Source: Sclerodactyla briareus (Eukaryota > Echinodermata > Holothuroidea > Dendrochirotida > Sclerodactylidae). From it: a stretch of 64,000 bases of DNA. The notes beneath the pieces are model-generated. The model was not told where the DNA came from and ran no database searches. It saw only the letters and a program-made list of their open reading frames with translations. A program made the position numbers and the translations under genes. The DNA is taken from contig JAODTK010004976.1 of the NCBI GenBank assembly GCA_026419785.1, positions 1 to 64,000 of the forward strand, written 5' to 3'. Each line of letters opens with the position of its first letter. The first letter of the stretch is position 1. Positions 37,857-49,866 of this stretch are shown piece after piece.

Positions 37857-38170
37857 AGGTTGCCAACAAGGCATATTGAGAAAATTCAAAGGAGATCAGC
37901 TCGGTGTGTAACTCGTGACCCAGGAGACCCAGTATCACGGTTTGTAGTAGAACAGATATATAGTCTGTTCGAGTACATGCCAAACCACATGGCCATACCT
38001 TCTACCGGTTCATCCGTAAACCTCGGAACGAGGATCAACGCTAAACTACCCAATAGGATAATCGCCCCTCTCAAAGTAAGTCTGTGTGCGGCTAGAGATC
38101 TGATCTGGGGTAGTACACCAGCTAGCAGTACATACAAAGAACGCCAAGTAACTCTTGTGAGGGACAGGTA
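37857..38170 (+). mobile_element. Possible LINE reverse-transcriptase C-terminal fragment
   Basis: The frame 37860-38171 begins with HIEKIQRRSARCVTRDP, which resembles the IEK.QRRA.RFVT block near the C-terminus of CR1/jockey-like reverse transcriptases, and later has MAIPSTGS where these proteins often have VAIPS. The agreement outside those blocks is weak and no 3' tail is recognised, although a CA-rich microsatellite follows at once. Confidence 0.4.
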
Positions 38171-38276
38171 AAAACACACGCACACAAACCACCCACGCGC
38201 ATGTCCACACGCGCGCACATGCACACACACACCAAGCATATACACATGCTCCTACACATAGCACATGAATACACGC
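38168..38276. repeat. CA-rich microsatellite
   Basis: Imperfect ACACAC and CACGCG runs. The minus-strand frames over it are cysteine/valine-rich translations of the repeat. Confidence 0.85.
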
Positions 38277-40390
38277 ACTCCTTGAAAAGCAAATCCCCGT
38301 GACGTGGAATGCAATCGCGTTCAGGGACAAATCATGTAATGAATATATTGTTGAAAAATGTCACAGTGTTAAACCTCAGCAGCGTCACGACTTTTACTAG
38401 CTATGGGGCCCGTATTTCCGACAGTTTGTATGCGCATACACTAAACGAAAGAAACGGAAACCGGTTGCCATGACAAAATAAGGATACAAAACACTATATG
38501 ATGAGGAAGTAGGGTTGTATCAGTAAACAGTTTACAGGAACCGACGGTTGGGTCCACTTCATTAGCATGTTCAAAATTGTAACTAGATCCAGACTTGTGG
38601 TTAATTGTTGAAACGTGTCATCGAGGACAACTTAGCGAGCCACCAGAGACAATGCGGAGGGACGATATCTGGGTCTTCCGCTAGATTCCACTTCGGTAAA
38701 AGACAAAAATACATTTGGTGTGGCAAAAACGTGAAGTAAGCGTACCATATAACTAAAATGAATAGTCACCTGGAGTGAAGAAAAGAAATCTATGGATTCA
38801 TTTTTCGGACGGAGGCCCGAACATTATCAGGAGTAATAGTATAGGCAGCAGATTAAGGAGATGTGTTGATGCGGGCGATATCGTTGCGAAGGGATGAAGA
38901 GTGTGGGAGAGTGGGTGGGGGGGGGGGTACTGCCAATAATGTAATCCCATGCAAAAGGTATAAAATAAATATGTGGCCATTCACACATCCTCAATACAAA
39001 CAAATTCACAGTCGGTCACGTAGGGAGCCCAAAACGATCTTCGCCACCCAAAACAAAACGATCATGTAATTATATAAGAACATTGACACACCGACCTCTC
39101 ATTCCCTGTGTTGTTGGGCGGAGGGAGGGGGATGGGGTGTACGTTTTCTGGTTATAAGCTTACCCAGGGGAGCTTCATGCTGGTGGTGGTGATGTGTTCT
39201 GGGGACCTACTGATTGTTACAACCGAATGACCTGGACATCTTACGCCGAAGATAGAGATGTACCCGCGAAATCAAGGAGAGAAAGATTCAGCCAGGTTTG
39301 GACGAATAATGCAGTAGCCGAGAATTTACTTACCGATACCTTTTCACCCGACTCGATCATTGTACTTCGGGGGGATATAAAGTAATCTAAAAACGGTGAA
39401 TGAGGATGGAATGAAACAAAATACATATACCTAACCACGAAGCGCACGCCAAGATATTAATACAAAAACAATATACATGACTGCTCTAAAACCTGTTCTA
39501 TACAATGGCTAATTCCACAAAATTAGTGATCCATGTGAATGTCCTTACTTCCAATGCCTGTTGCATATTTACCATATGTTCATTTACACATATCTCATTA
39601 GAAGTTATATTATAGATACATTTTTAGTATTGCGTATAATCAAAATATTCGGTTAAACAGACGTTATCAGATATGAAATATGACAATGTTAATCATTGAA
39701 AGAATTTTGATTACTCCGTAGGACGAATGAAAATTAGAGAGACAGAAAGGCATAATTGCAAACCTGATTTGAGGTGAAATGAATTCATAATGTCGGGCTC
39801 CTTAATTCTGACACTCCTGGTTATAGTCTTTGAGAACTTGAATGGTTTTGTCAATAATAGCCCCACAAGTCCTGTATATGCATTAGAATGGAAGACTTCA
39901 TACCAGATATTCTTGTAGGAAAGAAAATGATTGGACGATATAGGTGGAAAAAAAATTGCCCCATGCCGTAGAGTGGCTCCCAATTCTATTGTATAACGGC
40001 CCATATGTGTACCGCGATAGTAGGGTGATAATGATGGCTTCGCAATACCTTTCTTTGGCGGGTCATATCGATATTATGTGTTTTGAGGGGGGATGGAGTC
40101 CCAGTGAATTTCAATACCTTGTCTTACGCCGCATTCCATGTGCCGCCTTATGACACAAGGCATTGCACATAGTACTTGTAACTGATAGACTGGGTCACGA
40201 GGGTTAAACAGCAAGCCATGGGTGGCGATTCTCTGTCGTCCCATGGGAGCTGCCGTAGTTACCAATTTTTAGAAATTATTTGGTATGCGTCACGATTCGT
40301 TGGTACGAAGTTCCATTTTCCTGGGAACCACAGACATATATACGTAGACGTAACAGCGCCCATATGTTACTGCCTTATGCACCAATTTGC
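38277..40390. other. No recognisable gene
   Basis: Contains a G run at about 38917-38928 and AT-rich DNA near 39560-39700. No coding domain is recognised. Confidence 0.5.
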
Positions 40391-40394
40391 AGCC

Positions 40395-40573
40395 AATTGA
40401 CGCGCGGGGGATCTGGGAAATGCACCCAATGTAAAGAAACCGCTCGCGCAATGTTACATCGTAGTAACCCACCAACGCGTTATCGGCGGCGAGCAATGAT
40501 ACGCTTTTTTTGTGGCTACTCATGCAATATTGAGGCAGGTATGGCGCAATATACGAATCAATTTCTGAAATAA
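40395..40573 (+). pseudogene. Possible piggyBac-type cysteine-rich C-terminus
   Basis: The end of frame 40280-40573 reads GKCTQCKETAR, then about 15 basic residues, then MIRFFCGYSCNIEAGMAQ before the stop. A C..C pair followed by basic residues and a YFC..C-like segment is the layout of the cysteine-rich domain that ends many piggyBac transposases. Only the first C..C and part of the second half are present and I find no transposase core upstream, so this is a weak similarity. Confidence 0.25.
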
Positions 40574-40574
40574 T

Positions 40575-43010
40575 TTTATTCTGAGACTGAGAAGAGTTCT
40601 TCGCAATTGTGCTGTTAGATTTGACAGGATGTAGACATCTTTTGTTTCTACCCCGTCCACACTGATATGAAAAAAAGAAGTCGTACAGTACTAGAGCATA
40701 CATCTACTTAAGCGTTAGGCCTAAGGAGCTTGCGAGTCTGGCCGATGGAAGACTACATAGAGGCCATACTCGAAAACTCTAGGTGAATGATATAACATGG
40801 CTAAACTCCTTTTGCAACTAAGGTAGGCTCAATTACCTGGCAAATTATTCAAAGGCAGGGAATATCGCTGGGCCGCTGTGAAGAGTATGAACACAATGAA
40901 GCTGATTTTTTTTTTTCAACCAATAGTATAGCAATAGGTTTGAGCAAAATTGCCATAGACCATTTGGGATGAGCTGCAGATTAATACTCAAGCAATAAGT
41001 AGTGCTGCTTGGTGGCCAAACCAATGAATCCCCAGTATTCTTAGTTAATTCACGGGCGCCCAAAAGGAAGGCCTTCAACAAAAACTACAAAACGAAAACT
41101 TTGAGGCAGGCAGCGGCGCCTACAGGAGTATGGCTGTGGTGCCGGGAGAGGAGGCCTGCTTACAGAAGACTGCGGACCAGGGTCACTTGGGATTACCTCT
41201 CATTCTCCCCACCTCCCCTCCCCCATTTCATGAATGCTAATGAGGTACTTTAAAAAACACAGGCAGACATGAAATGAAAGTTGTGGACAGGGGAAAATTT
41301 ACAAGCCCAAAATGTTGATGGTCATGAAGGGGGCAGTGCCATCAAGTGAGGGTTAGTGTCAGAAATCAGGGTGCTTGCTGCAGGAACTCTGACCTCCATT
41401 CGGGCAAATGCATTGTGCCGCCGCTGCTTTTAGGATCTTCTGTCTTTATACAACCTTTAGAGGGTCTAGGTTTGGAGGTTTTCAGGCTCATTAGTCTTGC
41501 TTCCTCGGGGAGGTTCTAATTCTTTTATGCACACCAATCCTCAAACCGTGCCAGCATAGTGCCTTGATTTTTGTCTCAAATGGTATACTTGCTCCCCCCC
41601 TCAATCTCTTCAAGGCCCGGCAAGGGTGCAACCTGGTGCTGCACATCATAGTCAGGCAGCCGAATATAACTCAGAGTAATCATTCGAAAGTAAATGGGAG
41701 AAGATTTAGCAATTGATGTAATTCAGTAAGTTTATTGGCTGCACCAACAAAAATTGTGAGTCAAAATCTAGTAAAAAACTAGTAAAAATTCCGTACTGGT
41801 ATGTAGTGCCGATCTCGCGCAACTGGTTTCCGTCATTTTAAATAATTTAACTATGAATTTTTTTTTTTTTTGCCGTCAAAGCTACTATCGTATTTTTTAC
41901 GTATTTTTTCTATAGTTTTAAGCAGATGTATTTCGATTTACTGACGAATTCCCGAAATAACGATGGTAAATGGATTTCGTTGCCGAACGTACACAGTCAA
42001 TGGTAATTGCTATAGAGGCTTCAATCTTTTGGGGTGCATTTCCCAGCATTCACCGCGAGTTCAATTGGCTGCAAAATACGGAGCCGAACTCCACTCTTCT
42101 ATCTCTGTGGGTGATGTTTTTAAAAGTAAACCTATTTTTCCATTTTTAAAAACGATTAACTACACTGACGGAAGCTTATGTTGATCGTGAGACTTAGTCA
42201 TGACACATCAGCATACCACAGGCGTTAAGGGTCCACACCGCAGTGGGCTAATTGGATACAGTCGACTACAGCTGGCTAGAAACTATTTTGCTCTGAATAT
42301 AACCGCCTTCAGGTTAACATGGAATATATATAGTGGAGGATATTCAAGCTTCTAATTTGAATTCGGGTTTGGCATTTTCATGGTGTATACGGGTAATTTT
42401 CAAAGTAGTCTTAAAAATATAATATGATTGATAATGGCATGTGGTAATACTGCTCATACAGGTCAAAGTTGCATGCAATGAGATACCAGTATATACAGAA
42501 TATATTTAGCAACCTACATACACTTGAACTTTTTCAGAGTTTATCATATAGATATTCCGGACGCTTTTTCCCCGAATTGGATCTCATCTACTGAATTGCC
42601 TATTCAAATGGTCTGCCGAAACATTGTTCTCCATACCTGAAACATGTATAACAGTTGAGTCACAAAAACGTACATGGTGACGATTGCGAAGACCTTGTGT
42701 TAATCTGAGCACATGATTCGGCTTAACCTCGATCTTGCTATTGTGTTGATCTTCGGGCCCGCCTGATGTCTGGTGGCCTGATGGGGATCATCCCTATTGG
42801 CATGTAGCTTCATAGTAACCACTGAACACCATAACAGAGGGTTCGCATAGTTTTGGAGAAAAAGTGGCGGCCGTGGTTGCTTGTGTCGATCGTTATACGA
42901 CACTCGCCATTTAGCATTTAACGAGAGCACCATTGCCCAGAGACCTATTTAGAGACCCATTAGAGACCCCTTTTCTATCCTTGACTCCAGCCCGGATTCT
43001 AGGTAGTCGT
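40575..43010. other. No recognisable gene
   Basis: T runs near 40910 and 41860 and AT-rich sequence. Frames up to about 85 codons have no motifs. Confidence 0.5.
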
Positions 43011-43014
43011 GGCA

Positions 43015-43110
43015 AGTGTTTATATGTGTGTGTTAGTGTACGTGTGTATTGGTGTGTGTGAGTGTATGTGTGTAATGTGAGTGGGTATACGTGATGTATG
43101 TGTGAGCCTG
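43015..43110. repeat. GT-rich microsatellite
   Basis: Imperfect GTGTGT units mixed with GTAT. A 74-codon minus frame here is a threonine/histidine-rich translation of the repeat. Confidence 0.8.
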
Positions 43111-43249
43111 GCTGTGAAGAAGCATAACTGACCACAACCGGTAGATTCGTCGTAGAGGGTATGCCCGAGCGAGTCCGTGAGAGAACCTGCGGGCTGGCTG
43201 CTGTAAGAACAAATGAGAGTTAAAAAGATATTACATTTTCAGTTGTAAA

Positions 43250-43900
43250 CTGCTAGGGTGGGCAGCAGGATGGCCTAGGCAAATAAGGGTATGGTTGGGA
43301 AAGGGAGGAGACAGAAGGGAGCGGGAAGTAGCACCGGAGACCGAAGAGAGGATGGTAGGTTAGTGGTAGATAGTAGGTGTTAGGTGAGGGTGTAGGCTCT
43401 TCGTCGTCGGGTTCAGGGCCTGATGGGGTGTTCAGTGTCGGCGATGACTGGAAGTACCGATTCCACAACGGTATTTAGTTCATGGAGTAAATGGCGCTTT
43501 ATGTGGCTGAGGAATAGGAGACGAAATTGCGTCCAGTGAGGAGTCTGTGGTAGCCCTCAGTCATGGTCAAGTTCAAGGGGGGGGGGGGGGGGGGATGTCA
43601 TCTTGGTCGAATACTGAAGATAGACTCGAAGTCGCTTCGTGTAGGCGTCTCAACAAGTCGGAGCGGTAGGTTAAGGTAGATCTCTTCGGGATGAGGCCAA
43701 GGTAGACTGCAGTGTGGTGGCTTGTAACTTTGTATCCGTCAGTTCTTGTTGAAGAGAAGTTAGGTCGTCGGTAGCCTGCTTGAGAGCCAGTTGGGAAGCC
43801 TCGAAAGCAGTTTCTACTTTGGAGACTGTGGAGGCTTCCAGACGTTGCTTGGTACGTGACTCTATGTCATCCAGCAGATGTGTGTTATCCTCTCATGTAC
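43250..43900 (-). pseudogene. Coiled-coil and proline-rich coding remnant
   Basis: On the minus strand an open frame without ATG runs from about 43898 to 43678. It starts after a TGA and reads LLDDIESRTKQRLEAS, then KVETAFEASQLALKQATDDL and LQQELTDTKLQATTLQSTL. It is charged, alanine/leucine/glutamine-rich and has heptad spacing, typical of a coiled coil. After a frame break it continues as SDLLRRLHEATSSLSSVFDQ, then a homopolymer C run read as polyproline, then a proline-rich tail in frame 43253-43468. I do not recognise the family; a retroelement ORF1/gag or a host coiled-coil exon are both possible. Confidence 0.45.
43577..43594 (+). repeat. Poly-G run
   Basis: About 18 consecutive G, interrupting the minus-strand coding remnant. 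Confidence 0.9.
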
Positions 43901-43959
43901 TCTCATGAACATGGGGAGTACAAGCACTGCATAGTTTTGGGTGTTAGAGCAGGTGTCAT

Positions 43960-44770
43960 TTGGGGGAAGAAATAGAAAAATTGTATGGGTTCCCATAATG
44001 AGTACATGACCCCTATTGTTTTGGGGTCAGGTCGAAGGTCATAGGAGGTCATCAGAGGTCAAAGTCTGGAAAATCTTTGAAGAGGCAAAGTCTAGAATGC
44101 TTGGTCCAATCAGGTGAAAATTTGGTGTCTAGCTGTCTAATGGGGAGTACAAGCACCCTATTGTTTTTTGGTGCAGACCAGCAGTCATTTCGGGGAGGAA
44201 AATAGGAGACTGTGAAAAATTGATATTTTGGGCAATTTTAGCTTGTGAGGAGCAAACCCGACCCACTAGAATGGATGAAGCTCATACTTTGTATGTGGGT
44301 TCCGCATAATAAATACATGATGCCTATTTTTGGGGGATCAGGTCAAATGTCATCTCAGGTCATTAAAGGTCAAAGTCTGAAAATCTTTCTAAAACACGAT
44401 AAGTCCCGAATGCCTGGTCCGATCAGGCTGGATTCGGTATGCAGCTTCCTACTGGGAAGTACCATACCCTTAACGGTTTGGTGTAGACTAGGAGTCAATT
44501 CTATGTAGGGGTAGGAATTGTGGAAATAGATTTTTTCATACAATGTTCCAATTCGGCTTGGTAACACAATAACTCATGCTTGGTATGTGGATTCATCTCA
44601 AAGCATACATGGTCCCTATTGTTTGGGGGTCAGATCAGCAGTTATCTGGCATCGGGAGAGGTCAAAAGTCTGATGCTATGCTTGATGCTATTCCTTGTTT
44701 GAAAGTATCCATAAGTAATGCCACAGATAGTATCGGTCTGTACCCAATGGCTTTTCCTGGGTAGAGAAGG
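43960..44770. repeat. ~300-bp tandem repeat, inverted relative to 7.6-8.7 kb
   Basis: Three units begin with TGGGTTCC..ATAAT..GTACATG..CCTATTGTTTTGGGGTCAGGTC at about 43986, 44297 and 44588. Each contains AGGTCAAAGTCTG-type phrases. The reverse complement matches the array at 7591-8690 (for example AATGGATGAAGCTCATACT against the complement of its ATCCATTTAGG and GGGCTTTATCC block). Confidence 0.75.
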
Positions 44771-45480
44771 CTACCCGAAATGATGGCAAACGAATTTGTC
44801 ACGTAGAATGTTACATCGTTCAACCTACTATGGCAAAATAGCTAGGTCGAGACATCACTTGGGGGTTGAAGACGCCATCGAGGTACGTTATCATTTCTTT
44901 GGTGCAGCGTAGAATTTACAGTTTGCGCGGGCCAGGGCACATTGGATTCCCAGATATCTGGTACGTTACTGCCGTGGGCAGCCTGTGTATTGTCCTTTAG
45001 TTATTTGACGTTTTATGGTTTTACGGTTTAGTACTCCATACGGATAAAATATTCATTTGCAGGTATGTCATGCGAGGTATTGTCTTCGTTATCTGTATAT
45101 TGTCGTGAGACTTTGTCTGTTGGATGTTATGTAATGCAGGAGTGCGTAGGAGTTGGTGTGACGTGAAGTTGTGATTTATGTATATTTGTGTATCCTTATT
45201 ATTGCAATATTGGTCTATATTGGAGTTCACGGAGGCTTATGACTCCGATGCGAGACCTCCAGTCGAGACTTCAGGCGTACTTATTCTGACACCGGTCGAC
45301 CGCAGATACAACCTACATGTGTATTTTGAAAGTCATGCATTATCCCGATATTGTGCCCACAACTCTTCGGTGTTTTGGCATTGGAATATCATAAACTGGT
45401 ATCAATGACATTGGGGTTCTTTCTGGACACAAACATTCCTAATTTTGAAGTTGGCCGATCGTAAAGGGTTACCAACACAG
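44771..45480. other. No recognisable gene
   Basis: No domain-bearing frame, repeat unit or splice-bounded exon seen. Confidence 0.5.
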
Positions 45481-45482
45481 TA

Positions 45483-45645
45483 CGCACCCACCCACCCACA
45501 CACCCACACAGACACACACGCACACCCACGCAAACACACACACACACACGAACACGCCCCGCACACACACGCACACCCACGCACACACATAAACACATAT
45601 ACACGCGTACATACACGCATATATACACAAACACACACACACATA
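45483..45645. repeat. CA-rich microsatellite
   Basis: Imperfect ACAC, CACGCA and CACCCA units. It creates several overlapping plus and minus frames that should be ignored. Confidence 0.9.
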
Positions 45646-46526
45646 GCAGTCAAGACTGCATATACTCATTCGTTCCTGCGAAGATTAAAACGCGTGGAAG
45701 GCAAATTACATTCTCACCCCGCGAAAGTACGTGTTCCAATCAGTTGGATAGGAATTCCACTGTATACTGTAGTTTATTCGGTGCGCATTATTATTATTAT
45801 GAATTTCAAATCTGAGAAGCGTTAAAAAAAGGCAGATGCCTTGACCTTCATGCAATACTATGAAGATCGACCGGTATCAAGGCCAGTTTGAGCAATTACA
45901 TGATTACACAATAGCTAACATAATACAGCAAAACAATGGGCAGAATCCGAGTGCAGTTGCTTTGGTTTAGAGGTAGGTCGATGACTACGCGGTGACTGAC
46001 AAATGTCACAATCCCTACCTAAAACGGAAAGGAAAATTTTCCTTCTATTTCACTGCTAGTATTTATTGAGCTGTTGCTCTCTTTTGAGTCAAATGCAATA
46101 ATAGTAGGCAAATCAAGGAATAACTAGAGCGGATTTACAACTCTTACAACTTTTTAGAACTTGACGGTTTTTTTTTTTTTTTCCTTTGGAGATTATTACA
46201 AGTCCAAACGGGAACCATTCTGACACGACGTGTAACGCGGATTTCATCATCTAGCTTTGGTAACAGGTAAGGAATCATATCCACGAGGAAATAAGGATTG
46301 GGAGTGGTAGGGGGAAGCCCCACACCAACTTTCAGTTTCAGTGGAAATAACAGCATTAATGCTGATCATTTAACAAAATGCATTGATGCATTCGGGCAGC
46401 AAACATCAAATTCGGGTATAAATAGGCAATAGTCGAACAATGATGAAATAAAAATAAACGATTGCTGGAAACTTGGCAAACATAACCAAAAATATTTTCG
46501 CATGCCGAAGGCAGTATTGTTTTGTT
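45646..46526. other. No recognisable gene
   Basis: A T run lies at about 46168-46182. Nothing else is recognised. Confidence 0.5.
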
Positions 46527-46554
46527 AGCTCAAACCAGCTATGCTGGTTGAGCT
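46527..46554. other. Short hairpin next to the TCTA microsatellite
   Basis: AGCTCAAACCAGC pairs with GCTGGTTGAGCT around a TAT loop with one bulged base. It is followed within 20 bp by the TCTA repeat and may be the edge of a small element. Confidence 0.5.
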
Positions 46555-46570
46555 ATTAGAATCCGCTTGT

Positions 46571-46610
46571 CAATCTATCTATCTATCTTCTATCTATCTA
46601 TCTATCTATC

Positions 46611-46669
<59 letters not shown>
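46571..46669. repeat. TCTA microsatellite
   Basis: About 24 TCTA units with two imperfections near the left end. A 70-codon frame with YLSIYLSIYLS is its translation. Confidence 0.95.
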
Positions 46670-46769
46670 CAGTTGTTAACAATTGCCTTTTTGGCCCCCA
46701 AACAGTCATTCTGTGATGGATTTGGACCACAACTTGGACACAATGTTTATTGACCCATGAGACCGGTTT

Positions 46770-48300
46770 GACTTTGTGAGGTCAAGGTCAAAGCCCTTCA
46801 AGGGGCAAAGTATAGGCCCATTATGTGTCATAATTTCAAAATGTATCTCCTTCTAAAAAGATTGTTGCACAGTTGCTGATGTTCGGTCATTTTAAATGAA
46901 ATGGTCTAAACAGTCCCGTTACTTCGGGGTGGTTTCAGATTTTTCGGTCCAAGGGCCCCCACCTTGGCCCGAGCCCATTTTATGAATATTTTCACACAGT
47001 ATGTACTAAACTTGAAATCCATCTCCTCCCACACAAGATTCAATATTTCTCAAAGCTACATGTAATGGTCCTTGGGTGGAGGGCCATAGGGGTGTTCGGG
47101 AATTTGGGCTCAAGGCCCAGTTTGGGCCCTGGGGTCTATTTTCTGAAATACCGTAAAAACTTTTATCTCCTACAAATTCTTTGCACAGTGCTGATGTTCA
47201 GGTATAATGATGGTCTAATAGCTGTACCTTCAGGGTGCCTAGAGATTTAGTTCCCAAGGCCCAGTGTGGGCCCTGGGGCCCACATGTGAAGGAATATGCA
47301 AAATGCTTCTCGTCTCAAGAATTCAGTGCACAGTGCTGACATTCGGTCATAATTGATGTTTAAACAGCATACTCTGGCGTTGTTCAGGATGGTTGCGTCT
47401 AAGGTCCCCATTGGCCCGTGGCACATTTCATTTATGAAATTTCACACAATAGTACTTGAAATGCACCTCCTCTCTCAAGATTCAGTTGATGATCTTTAAA
47501 GTTACAAGTAATGGTCTTGGGAAGAGGGCCATTTGGGGTGTTCATGGATTTTGGGCTCAAGGCCCGCTGTGGGCCTAGGGCCAATCATATGACATACTGC
47601 CAAAAAAATTTTTTTTATCTCCTAGCAAATTTGTTGCCACAAGTGCTCATGTTCAGTCATTAATGGTGGTCTAATTTGCTTTGCCTATGGGTGCCCAGGA
47701 GAGGTCCCAAGCCCGTGTGAGCCTTAGAGCCCATCGTGTGGAATTACACAAAATGTTTCTCCTCTTACGAATCTGTTGCGCAGTGCTGGCATTCGGTCAT
47801 AATGATGGTTACCGCCGTACCCTTGGAATTTTGGTCCAAGGTCCTACTTGGGCCCTTTTATGAAATTTCACACAATGGTACTTGAAATGCATCTCTTCTT
47901 ACAAGCTTCAATAGATTTTCTTACATTGAACGAGTTAAGTTACATGCAATAGTCCTTGGGTAGAGGGCCATGGGAGGTGTGTGGGAATTTTAGCCCAAGA
48001 GTAATATAGGAATCTGCAAAATCTTGTATCTCCTTTTTTTACAAATTCTGTGCACAGTGCTGATGTTCAGGTATAATGATGGTCTAATAGCTGTACCTTC
48101 AGGGTGCCCAGGGATTTAGGACCCATGGCCCAGTGTGACTGTTGGCCCTGTGATCCATTATGTGGAATATTTATTGAATGCTAAGACATTTTTGGGCCAT
48201 ATGAAGATCATGGTCAAAAGTCATGAGGGGCACAATAGGCCATGTGTTTGAAATCTGCATATTATGGCCTAATGAGCTGAATCATTTATCACATAATTGT
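46770..48300. repeat. Higher-order tandem array, ~440-bp period built of ~145-bp subunits
   Basis: AATGGTCCTTGGGTGGAGGGCCAT recurs at about 47064, 47510 and 47949, a period near 440 bp. Inside each period a subunit with GCACAGTGCTGATGTTCAGG recurs two or three times (about 46866, 47180, 47327, 47640, 47772, 48050), followed by AATGATGGTCTAAT and GGCCCAGTGTGGGCCC. Both ends carry GGTCAAAG-containing phrases (about 46780 and 48213). No frame runs through the array. Confidence 0.8.
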
Positions 48301-48529
48301 ACATTCGTCTTGGTACATTCGTGCAGTTTGAGCTACAGCACCATGGTGCTTCTAGTTGTTGTGGTAGCACAAAATTGGACCACTTTTTTTTAGACAAGCC
48401 GTCACAGACGCTGCCAAAATAATAGTCATATATATGTGAAACAGTGGTTTTTACATGGTTGGACTTCCTTAAACTTATCCTCGTGAGAATGTGAGCACTG
48501 AGACCGTGCCGAGATCAGCCTATAAAATA

Positions 48530-49866
48530 GCTTGTGTTTTTCTACACCAAGGACCTACTGGTAACATATAATTTTACTCCCAAGATTTCATGGAAGATTA
48601 TCTCATTCCAAGAGCAGAGCTCAAGGCAACCAATAATTCTATATGACCTTTTTCATTATTGCTTTGGAAAATCTAGTGATGAATTTCCAATGCAATTTGC
48701 CTACAGGTCCAAGCGCAGTACAGAGGATGCCATATTATACAGTCTCGAAAGATTGTATTCACATATTGAGCACACAAATCTGGGCCGCACTGCAAGGGTC
48801 ATGTTCTTTGATTTTATGTTACCTTACGTTCATCGTCACAGAACATCCAATGTTATCACATCCAACACAGGTGCACCACAGGGTACGGTTCTCGCACCAT
48901 TTCTTTTCCCGTTATATACATCCGATGCAAAGTCAACCAATGAAAACTGCTCTTTAGTCAAATTTGCAGATGACACCTCATTGATTGGTTTGATAACGAA
49001 GATGATGCTACTGGTATAGTACCAAAAACATAACTTTTTTACCTATTGGTGAAGATAACTGCCTAGAACTCAATACCACAAGACAAGAGAAATGGTCATA
49101 TACTTTCGAAAATCTGGAGGGGTATCACGTATGGTTACTATCAAGGTAATACTATGAAAAAGGGTGGATAGTTATAGATATCGTGGGGTTGTGATTGATA
49201 ATCGTCTGGCTTGGCATGATCATGTTGACATGCTAATGAAGACACTGAATTCCAGATGCATTGCCTGCGTACGATCAACAAGTTTGACATCAACAACAGC
49301 ATTCTTGCCATTTTCTATAACTCATCATCGTATGGTTTGGCAGTACAAGCTTATTTCATGGGGCGGCAATGTTAGGAAGGAAGATGCTCATCGAATGATG
49401 CTTGGGCAACAGGCAAGTCGCATCATTAGGGAGAGTCAGTCATCCTCGGCCTCGTCCTACCATACCTTCTAGGGGTTAAGCTTGAAAAAATCCTACATGA
49501 GGAGGACCACCCACTCCACGAGTCCTCTGTACAAAGCGATCATCCCTAGGAGTGGTAGAATGAGCTGCCCTGGGCTAGGACTAACTACAAACTCTCCTCC
49601 TTTATCCCACAGTGCATAATGCGTCATAACCTGTATTTCAGGCGTTAGTCATGCATGCTACGTCGTTAGTTTTTTGTCGCCATCTTCTCACAGTGCAATG
49701 TGTTGTTCCCATATCTCTGTTCGTTTTTATTGTCGTTGTACACATGTTTTTATACTTATGTAATTATATCTATTTCTTACCCCTTTAAATGTTTTCTATA
49801 TTTTTTTTTTTTATACGAGCACGCATTACCCTTGGGTTAAAAAAAGTGAATCTGATTATCTTATCT
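48530..49866 (+). mobile_element. LINE reverse transcriptase, internally deleted and truncated
   Basis: The frame 48534-49019 contains QFAYRSKRSTEDAILY, then ARVMFFDF, then NTGAPQGTVLAPFLFPLYTS and CSLVKFADDTSLIGLI. These are fingers and palm motifs of a Rex1/L2/CR1-type reverse transcriptase with the FADD catalytic pair intact. Between MFFDF and NTGAPQG only about 16 residues remain where the family has several tens, so the middle of the palm is deleted. A second frame (49164-49472) has YRYRGVVIDNRLAW and WQYKLISWGGN, the thumb and C-terminal part, and RSGRMSCPG-like coding follows near 49550. The 3' end is a short ATTATCTTATC-type tail. Frameshifts make it a dead copy. Confidence 0.88.

Noticed and set aside
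45389-45825. Overlapping frames of 66-126 codons rich in H/T or C/V
   Set aside because: They are translations of the CA-rich microsatellite at 45483-45645.
46541-46753. TCTA array considered as a CRISPR-like or coding repeat
   Set aside because: Four-base microsatellite without spacers; the YLSI protein is its translation.
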